From positions 1-64,000 of the forward strand of contig CAYMDP010000012.1 in the NCBI GenBank assembly GCA_964389375.1: a stretch of DNA of 64,000 bases. The letters are read 5' to 3'. This document shows positions 58,890-64,000 of this stretch, in pieces. The stretch is from CAYMDP01 sp964389375 (lineage in GTDB: Bacteria; Bdellovibrionota; Bdellovibrionia; Bdellovibrionales; UBA1609). Position 1 is the stretch's first letter; each line of letters begins with the position of its first letter. The position numbers and the translations under genes were made by a program. The notes under the pieces are model-generated. The model saw nothing but the letters and a program-made list of their open reading frames with translations, was not told where the DNA came from and made no database searches.

Positions 58890-60149
58890 ATGGAAACCTC
58901 GCAAAAACTATTTCGACCCGTCGCTTGCATCACTGCAGAAGCCCTAGAGGCCTGCTTTTTTGATCAGCGCTATGCGGACAAAGTCATTGAATACCAAATG
59001 AAGCGGCAAAAAAAATGGGGCGCCCGAGACCGAAAGCTTTTTGCAGAAGCGACCTATGATATTGTTCGTTGGGCCCGTCGCTTGGCGCGAAATCTTGGAC
59101 AGGATTGGTCTCCGGGCCAAGAGGTTCCAGAAGGTGAATCCACCAGTTCTTGGTGTTGGAAGCTTCTTGGAGTGTGGTGGTTTGAGCAGGGTTTTGGGCC
59201 TCCTCCGCCCTGGGATGAGTTTTTCGAGATTCGAAAATATAAATCAAGGCCCAAAGAAGTTTTATCCTGGCCAAGGGCAGTCCGAGAGTCCATTCCCGAT
59301 TGGCTTGACGAATTGGGCGCCGCGGAACTGAAGTCCTGGGATGAAGAGTTAAGTGCATTAAACCAACAGGCACCAGTTTTTTTACGAACTAACAAAATTA
59401 AAATTTCCCGCGATGAATTGTTGGCAAAGTTGATCGAAGAGGGCTTCGAGGCCGAAGCCTATGCCCCCTTAGAGACGGCAATTCGCTTAAAGCAAAGGGC
59501 GAATGTGTTTACAAGTGAATCTTTTAAGAGCGGTCATTTTGAAGTTCAAGACGCCGCTTCTCAGAGAATTGCTCCATTTTTAGATCCTCAGCCTGGAGAG
59601 CGACTGGTCGATGCTTGCGCGGGCGCCGGAGGAAAAAGTCTTCATCTTGCGGAGAGGATGCAAAATAAAGGGCAGATTTTGGCTTTGGATATCCATGAAT
59701 GGAAATTGAACGAACTTAAAAAAAGAGCCAGGCGTGCGGGCGTTCATAATATCGAAACCCGGGTCATTGAATCGACCAAAGTCATCAAGCGACTCGAAAA
59801 AAGTGCAGATCGTCTACTTTTGGATGTGCCTTGTTCGGGCCTTGGTGTCCTTCGCAGAAATCCCGATAGCAAATGGAAGTTGTCTCAAAATGAGATGACT
59901 CGATTAAAAGAGCTTCAAGCCAATTTGCTTCAGAGCTACTCTTTGATCGTAAAACCGCGTGGGATTATGGTGTATGCAACCTGCAGCCTGATGCCCTCAG
60001 AAAACGAAAATCAAATCAAAGCCTTCTTAGAGCATCAGAGCGCCTCAGCGGGACTTCCTCAATGGGAACTCGAAGAGCAAATGTGGGTTCGTCCCTCTGA
60101 GGGTGATGAGGACGGCTTTTTTGCCGCCCGTCTGCGCAGACTTTCTTAA
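58890..60149 (+). CDS. rsmB: 16S rRNA (cytosine-5)-methyltransferase RsmB-like
   Basis: A 419-residue RNA m5C methyltransferase, probably acting on C967 of 16S rRNA. The first ~180 residues are NusB-like helical. The SAM domain has DACAGAGGKSLHLAE (SAM site), ILALDIHEWKLNELKKR, the catalytic Cys in DVPCSGLGVLRRNPDSKWK and the releasing Cys in ATCSLMPSENENQ. These are the family's motifs IV and VI. RsmB versus the paralogous RsmF/NOL1 type rests on the NusB-like N-terminus. It starts 6 bp after the beta-barrel gene. Confidence 0.82.
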   Translation: METSQKLFRPVACITAEALEACFFDQRYADKVIEYQMKRQKKWGARDRKLFAEATYDIVRWARRLARNLGQDWSPGQEVPEGESTSSWCWKLLGVWWFEQGFGPPPPWDEFFEIRKYKSRPKEVLSWPRAVRESIPDWLDELGAAELKSWDEELSALNQQAPVFLRTNKIKISRDELLAKLIEEGFEAEAYAPLETAIRLKQRANVFTSESFKSGHFEVQDAASQRIAPFLDPQPGERLVDACAGAGGKSLHLAERMQNKGQILALDIHEWKLNELKKRARRAGVHNIETRVIESTKVIKRLEKSADRLLLDVPCSGLGVLRRNPDSKWKLSQNEMTRLKELQANLLQSYSLIVKPRGIMVYATCSLMPSENENQIKAFLEHQSASAGLPQWELEEQMWVRPSEGDEDGFFAARLRRLS

Positions 60150-60222
60150 AATCACTGGACTGAATTGAGACAGTGCCGATAATTGTCTCGGTGTTGAGGA
60201 AGACCTCAGCTAGAATAATGAG

Positions 60223-60345
60223 ATGGCACTACTTATGGCTTTATTCTTTTCTTGTTTAGGACTGTTGGTTATGGCGCAAGCTTATAAAAGCACTGAGCTG
60301 AAGTTTGCTCGGGCTTTGCGCCAACGCAATCAACAAAGACGCTAA
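60223..60345 (+). CDS. 40-residue membrane micropeptide
   Basis: A short reading frame of 40 codons plus TAA. The product starts MALLMALFFSCLGLLVMAQA, a single hydrophobic helix, and ends with a strongly basic tail (RALRQRNQQRR). The stop is followed immediately by the ATG of the next gene at 60346, with no gap. The ribosome site is weak (only GAG just before the ATG). It lies 73 bp after rsmB. I rate it plausible because of its clean anchor-plus-basic-tail design and perfect abutment. Confidence 0.5.
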   Translation: MALLMALFFSCLGLLVMAQAYKSTELKFARALRQRNQQRR

Positions 60346-60795
60346 ATGGCCCTTAGATCGAATCGTCCTTGGCAGGCCTGGACAGCGATTCTTGGGATGA
60401 CCTCTTTATTCATATTCTTTCAAAATTGTGGACAAGCTCCGGGGCCCGTATCAGAGGCCTCTTCTGGAGAGGAAGTTCGAATCGTCGACGATTGGAACCA
60501 ACAAAAACTCGTATTTGCGACATCCTTAATGGAGATCGATGGGGATCTTGATGAGGCCCTTGTAGAGGGTCTTTGCGATCGAAAAAGTCTAAACACACCT
60601 TTAAGTTGGGTTTTAATCGATGCCGAACCTACTAGCGAGCAAGCTTGGGAAGGCGAAGTTTTTTGTGAACGGGGTGGCTTTCGTATTGCCTTGGAGCACC
60701 TCGAAACTCTTCAATGCAATCATGAGTTTCGCCTCTTAGCCCAAAGTCAAAGTGGTGAAAAAGCGCTTCTTTTTTTAAAGAGGAAATGTTCTTAA
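60346..60795 (+). CDS. Unrecognised lipoprotein
   Basis: A 149-residue protein with a lipoprotein-like signal (WTAILGMTSLFIFFQNC, Cys about residue 28, then GQAPGP). The mature part is acidic and contains further cysteines (LCDRKS, VFCERGG, LQCNHEF, KRKCS), probably disulfide-bonded. No family is recognised. The ATG directly follows the stop of the 40-residue micropeptide, suggesting translation by coupling. It is followed by the coiled-coil membrane protein after 87 bp. Confidence 0.68.
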   Translation: MALRSNRPWQAWTAILGMTSLFIFFQNCGQAPGPVSEASSGEEVRIVDDWNQQKLVFATSLMEIDGDLDEALVEGLCDRKSLNTPLSWVLIDAEPTSEQAWEGEVFCERGGFRIALEHLETLQCNHEFRLLAQSQSGEKALLFLKRKCS

Positions 60796-60882
60796 AGCAT
60801 TCCTTTAAAATCCTGGCCTTCGGCCTAGGTCGATCTCGATCTCTGACTTGACCCCTGAACAAAGCTCAGAAGACAATAGACC

Positions 60883-62004
60883 ATGATGTCTTCCTTTTTA
60901 AACTTTTTGATCTCACACAATGAATCCATCATTCAGTGGCTGATTGTTTCCATCGTGGTGATCAGCGGTTACCTCCTTGCGATCATGATTTTTGGGGACA
61001 AAAAAAGTTCTGACGACAGCTTAGAAGCTTCGACTGCTGAACTGAAGAATACTCTGACAGAAATTCTAAAAAATACAGCGGCCCCTGGAGTTTCTGGGCC
61101 TGGTGCTACAGGTCCATCCGCAGGAGCTGCAGGTGCGGTAGCTTCAGGAGAGTTTAAAGATGTTGTTCCCCAGGGGGGATCCGCTTCTGCAGCTGGAGGC
61201 GCCTACGGTGCGGACCTAGAAAAATTGAAAAAAGAATTAAGTGAAAAACAGACTCAAATTGCTAAGCTTCATGCCGATCTGGAGCAGCAGAAAAAATCTG
61301 CCAAAAGTGATGGCGCTCTTGAAGAGAAACTAAAAGAATTAGAAGCAAAGCTCGCAGAATATCAAATTCTTGAAGACGATATTGCGGACCTTTCGGCTTA
61401 CAAAGAAGAAAATGCAAGATTAAAAACTGAGCTCCAAAAGCTTGGGGGCTCTCCTGCAGAGCCGGCACCAGCCACGCCTTCAGTTGCGGCCGAGGTCAGT
61501 AGCCCCTCTGAAGCAGATATTGTCGCAACGGCAGCTCTTCCCGATAAACCAGATGATTTTGTCGCTGAATTTGAAGCAGCTGTTGAAATCGAAAAAGGCG
61601 TTAAGGATCAACCTCAGGACGCCCCAGACCCAGTTGTTGCCAGCCCTGTCGAAGTCGTCGCTCCAGCAGCCGAAGTTGCCCCAGCGGAAGTTGCGGCAGC
61701 CGAAGCGACAAAGCCACCGGCCGAGCCTCCACCGAAAGTGGCCGCTGCTAAAACTCCCGAGGAAGAAGAGGAAGAAATCGCAGAAAGTATCGGAGACGAT
61801 ATTTTCGCCGAATTCGCAGCCTCGATCGAAACTCCAGAAGTTCAAGAGGCGATTCGCCAGGGACTCGATACGGATAAAATTATGGGTGAGCTAGCGGATC
61901 TTGAGACTGCGGCCGCAAACGACAGCGGGGATGCATCTGCCTTAGAGCAAGATATCGACACAGATAAGATGGCTTCTGAAGCAACAAAGCTTTCGGGCGG
62001 TTAG
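60883..62004 (+). CDS. Single-span membrane protein with coiled coil and acidic repeats
   Basis: A 373-residue protein of unknown function. One membrane segment (IQWLIVSIVVISGYLLAIMIF) lies near the N-terminus. Then come a Gly/Ala/Ser-rich linker (about residues 70-110), a coiled coil (ADLEKLKKELSEKQTQIAKL and following heptads to about 190), and an Ala/Pro/Val/Glu-rich low-complexity region. The acidic end has two pairs of repeats: DDFVAEFEAAVEIE and DDIFAEFAASIE, and LDTDKIMGEL and IDTDKMASEA. This design suits a cytoplasmic scaffold or adaptor bound to the membrane. No family is recognised. It is followed by a HEAT protein after 12 bp. Confidence 0.68.
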   Translation: MMSSFLNFLISHNESIIQWLIVSIVVISGYLLAIMIFGDKKSSDDSLEASTAELKNTLTEILKNTAAPGVSGPGATGPSAGAAGAVASGEFKDVVPQGGSASAAGGAYGADLEKLKKELSEKQTQIAKLHADLEQQKKSAKSDGALEEKLKELEAKLAEYQILEDDIADLSAYKEENARLKTELQKLGGSPAEPAPATPSVAAEVSSPSEADIVATAALPDKPDDFVAEFEAAVEIEKGVKDQPQDAPDPVVASPVEVVAPAAEVAPAEVAAAEATKPPAEPPPKVAAAKTPEEEEEEIAESIGDDIFAEFAASIETPEVQEAIRQGLDTDKIMGELADLETAAANDSGDASALEQDIDTDKMASEATKLSGG

Positions 62005-62016
62005 AAGGGTGGCAGT

Positions 62017-62775
62017 ATGATTCGTCAGATTCTATTTTGTTTTATTTTATCGGGTTCAAGTTTGGCCGAAGCAGCCATTGATCGTTCCGGAAAAACCGCA
62101 ATGAAGGTCAGTGATGTGAATCACTCAATCCTTCTTGCCATTCGCCTTCCATTTGAGAATCGAATTCAAGCTTTAAAGGAATTGGGACCTCAAGGATTGG
62201 TTGAGCTCGAGAGGTTGGCCTTTGACGAAAGCCAAACTCTATCGATTCGCTGGAAGAGCCTAACTTCACTGGCCCGCCTTCAAGGTCCAAAAGGCCTTAA
62301 GGTTTTAGAAAAAGCGATCGCACGTCCGGAATGGTTTATGCGAAATGCCGCGGTTGTAGCCTCGGTGAATTTAGATCGCCGTAAGGCTCTGGAGTGGTCT
62401 AGACAGCTTCTTAGTGATGAGGCCTTAGTGGTTCGAACTGCGGCCGTGCAAAATCTTGTGACCTTGGGCAGTCGCGGAGAGAAGGATCTATTATGGAAAG
62501 AACTCAACGCCCCAAGAAACTTTCGTGCGGGTAAAAGCCTTTGGATTCGGCGGCATATTGCAAAAGCTCTTTCGGATTCGGCGGATTCTTCGGACTCAGC
62601 TCGTTTTGCAAAGATGCTTCAGGATCAAGATGCACGACTTCATGCTTGGGCCGTTGTGGGGCTCGAGCGAAGCACAGGGCAACTTTTAGGTGTGCCGGGT
62701 AGTCCGATCAAACAAAAGCGTCAGCTATGGATGGCCCAAATGGGGCTTGCCGATTCGACGACTCAGACCCAATAG
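62017..62775 (+). CDS. Exported HEAT-repeat protein
   Basis: A 252-residue protein with a signal peptide (QILFCFILSGSSLAEAA) and a helical-repeat body. HEAT-like pairs are visible in GPQGLVELERLAFDESQTLSIRWKSLT, RNAAVVASVNLDRRKALEW, VVRTAAVQNLVTLGSRGEKDLL and DARLHAWAVVGLERS, each about 30-37 residues. HEAT arrays bind proteins. The gene starts 12 bp after the coiled-coil membrane protein and may be cotranslated with it. It is convergent with the lipoprotein gene on the minus strand, 18 bp between stops. Confidence 0.72.
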   Translation: MIRQILFCFILSGSSLAEAAIDRSGKTAMKVSDVNHSILLAIRLPFENRIQALKELGPQGLVELERLAFDESQTLSIRWKSLTSLARLQGPKGLKVLEKAIARPEWFMRNAAVVASVNLDRRKALEWSRQLLSDEALVVRTAAVQNLVTLGSRGEKDLLWKELNAPRNFRAGKSLWIRRHIAKALSDSADSSDSARFAKMLQDQDARLHAWAVVGLERSTGQLLGVPGSPIKQKRQLWMAQMGLADSTTQTQ

Positions 62776-62793
62776 GTCGCTTGTTTAAAAAAA

Positions 62794-63282
62794 TTACTGA
62801 GATTTTTTAGCAGACTTTTGAATTGCGCGGTCGATTTGTATTTCGCGGGTAATGCGGTAAAGAATAGACTGTTCCTCAAGACCATCACTGGCTTTCTTTT
62901 GAGTGTCCGAGAAAAAATCTTTTTGCAAAGAGACATCTTTAAATACGCTGACCTGCTGGGCGGCTTTTTGCTGAAGGCTGCCTTTGACGACTTTGACGAC
63001 AATCTTATAGGCCAGTCCACCTGAAGGATTTTGAGTCTGATGTGGAGGCGTCCAAGTCGAACTAAAGCCTCGGATGACATCAGTCTCTAAAAGTCCTAGA
63101 TCCATGTTATTTACGCGCATAGGATAGTTTTGGAGAGCCAGCTGACTCGCTCTCCAAACCTCTTCGTAACTGGCGTGAAAAACCTGTTCGACGGGGCCTG
63201 TGACTTCGCTTTTATGCTTTGCGGGCAAAAGTGCACAGGCCGAAAGCAATAAGCTTAAAGAAAAACTAAAAATCAAATGCAT
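62794..63282 (-). CDS. Lipoprotein of unknown function, BamC-like helix-grip possible
   Basis: A 162-residue lipoprotein (MHLIFSFSLSLLLSAC, lipobox LLSAC, Cys16). The mature part (HASYEEVWRASQLALQNYP, VNNMDLGLLETDVIRGF, YKIVVKVVKGSL) alternates like the helix-grip domains of BamC and related lipoproteins, an impression only. A C-terminal helix (EEQSILYRITREIQIDRAIQ) is charged. Its start overlaps the preceding gene by 17 nt, so the two are cotranslated. The family is not certain. Confidence 0.65.
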   Translation of the reverse strand: MHLIFSFSLSLLLSACALLPAKHKSEVTGPVEQVFHASYEEVWRASQLALQNYPMRVNNMDLGLLETDVIRGFSSTWTPPHQTQNPSGGLAYKIVVKVVKGSLQQKAAQQVSVFKDVSLQKDFFSDTQKKASDGLEEQSILYRITREIQIDRAIQKSAKKSQ

Positions 63283-64000
63283 TTCGAGATACGTGAGTCA
63301 CAGAGTTCAGAGGGTCACCAAGATTTTCATCCGAAGTGTTATCGCGGCCTAAAAATAAAACTTCCCAGCGATAGCTTTTGGAAGGATCTAGGCTTAGAGC
63401 GACCTCTGGAAGTTGAATTTGATTGGTCCAAGTTTTAGAGAAGATTTCCCACAGCCGAGTTCTTTGTTCGACGACCACGCCTTGCTCTCCTTGAAACTTT
63501 TGAATTTCAGACAGAACAAGGTAAGTTCCAGCAGGTATGACGCCTTCAATCGCCGCCGGCGCCTCCATCGAGATCGACTCTTTTGTGATCACGGGCTTTG
63601 GCACTGGGCTTAAGAATTTTGCTTCTTCGGGATCATCTCCAACTTGGAGGACAAAACTAACTTGAGACAAATCTTGAAGGGCTGAATTGCTGGACTTTTT
63701 CTGAATGAAGACTAAAGGATTTGGCCCTTCGCTAGAATCCAAAGAGGGTTCAAAAAGATCCGAAAGAACCATCTTTGGGGCGGCGTCAGTTAAAAGGCTT
63801 AATTTAAATCGGGCAACACTCGCTTCGCTCGAAACTAAGCGAAGTGTCTGGCCGGGAACAACCCGCTTCACATCCGTGGGGTAAAGAAGACCTTCGTTTT
63901 CGGCGAGAGCTAAGGCGAGGACTTCTTTTCCTTCAGGAATTTGAGGAGGTTTTAGGGTCAGCTCTTTGTTGAACTTCATTTGGTCAACAGAGATGTCATT
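63266..64000 (-). CDS. Unrecognised exported-type protein, cut by the right window edge
   Basis: The frame is open to 64000, seven codons beyond the Met at 63979, with no ribosome site at that Met. The true start is therefore probably outside the window. The visible 244 residues are beta-rich and polar (VLALALAENEGLLYPTDV, PGQTLRLVSSEASVARFKL, AGTYLVLSEIQKFQGEQG) with no membrane segment, and look like repeated extracytoplasmic beta domains. The SYRWEVLFLG stretch near the end resembles fibronectin-like or FecR-adjacent modules, weakly. It overlaps the downstream lipoprotein by 17 nt. Function is unknown. Confidence 0.6.
   Translation of the reverse strand, partial: NDISVDQMKFNKELTLKPPQIPEGKEVLALALAENEGLLYPTDVKRVVPGQTLRLVSSEASVARFKLSLLTDAAPKMVLSDLFEPSLDSSEGPNPLVFIQKKSSNSALQDLSQVSFVLQVGDDPEEAKFLSPVPKPVITKESISMEAPAAIEGVIPAGTYLVLSEIQKFQGEQGVVVEQRTRLWEIFSKTWTNQIQLPEVALSLDPSKSYRWEVLFLGRDNTSDENLGDPLNSVTHVSRNAFDF

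Noticed and set aside
61442..61894. 150-residue frame inside the coiled-coil protein gene
   Set aside because: It overlaps the low-complexity Ala/Pro/Glu region in another frame and is rich in Leu/Lys/Gln only because of the codon bias of the true gene.
1..64000. CRISPR array, tRNA or rRNA genes, prophage or transposase
   Set aside because: No regular direct repeats with spacers, no cloverleaf with a CCA end or rRNA-like blocks, and no phage or transposase motifs were seen on reading; a tRNAscan or Rfam run would be needed to exclude small RNAs.

Overview
The window reads as a chromosomal segment of a Gram-negative, flagellated bacterium, most probably a member of Bdellovibrionota (Bdellovibrio-like). 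This placement is inferred, not proven. It rests on the moderate base composition, the many lipoproteins, exported proteases and outer-membrane beta-barrels, frequent GTG/TTG starts, a GldA/GldF/GldG-type ABC operon, a stand-alone fliL, an L,D-transpeptidase with an extra C-terminal domain, and a core gene set (rpsA, nusB, nrdR, secG, gap-pgk-tpiA). I found no rRNA, tRNA, CRISPR array, transposase or prophage gene.

Layout. 1-3.4 kb (minus): a TolC-type efflux pair behind two mirror-image operator-like palindromes, then a PhoX-like Tat-exported protein. 3.6-7.4 kb: exported MsrA, a lipoprotein, a small protein and a short RqcH/NFACT protein. 7.5-15.8 kb (plus): a tightly packed series of ABC ATPase, permease, GldG-like protein, DUF4340 protein, GHMP kinase and DUF429 protein, followed by two envelope proteins. 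16-20.7 kb: a lipoprotein, a DUF4097-like protein, a spore-photoproduct-lyase-like radical SAM protein with an unknown partner, and a HAD protein. 21-23.4 kb (minus): an AgmX-like protein, SecG and a response regulator. 23.7-30.9 kb (plus): tmk-holB-tatD, gap-pgk-tpiA, a zinc ribbon protein and ilvA. 30.9-37.7 kb (minus): a cation/proton antiporter, an S9 lipoprotein peptidase, and a HyuB/degenerate HyuA pair. 37.7-44.8 kb (plus): hisC, cmk, rpsA, sppA, a HIT protein, mce and a rhomboid. 44.8-54.6 kb: an L,D-transpeptidase, fliL, an active/inactive M16 protease pair, two tandem paralogous membrane proteins, a beta-barrel and a subtilase. 54.9-64 kb: a LysR regulator, a PPDK/PEPS regulator, nusB, nrdR, a beta-barrel, rsmB, several membrane or lipoproteins, and a protein cut by the right edge.

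The most unusual content is non-coding. (1) A ~160 bp palindromic element is present twice (15845-16006 and, inverted, 23440-23597). Both copies sit in the same orientation immediately 5' of a gene. The stem differs between copies but stays paired within each, and the apex carries UUCG in one copy and CUUG in the other. (2) A ~310 bp nested palindrome fills a convergent intergenic region (20718-21026). (3) Two near-identical perfect hairpins (32419-32475 and 34712-34778) bracket the S9 peptidase gene. (4) A perfect 36 bp-arm hairpin starts on the last base of a stop codon (49491-49570). Together these suggest families of structured repeats specific to this genome. Protein-level oddities are a HyuA homologue lacking its nucleotide-binding motifs, an RqcH homologue with an altered DR motif, and a DUF429 protein with a four-cysteine cluster.
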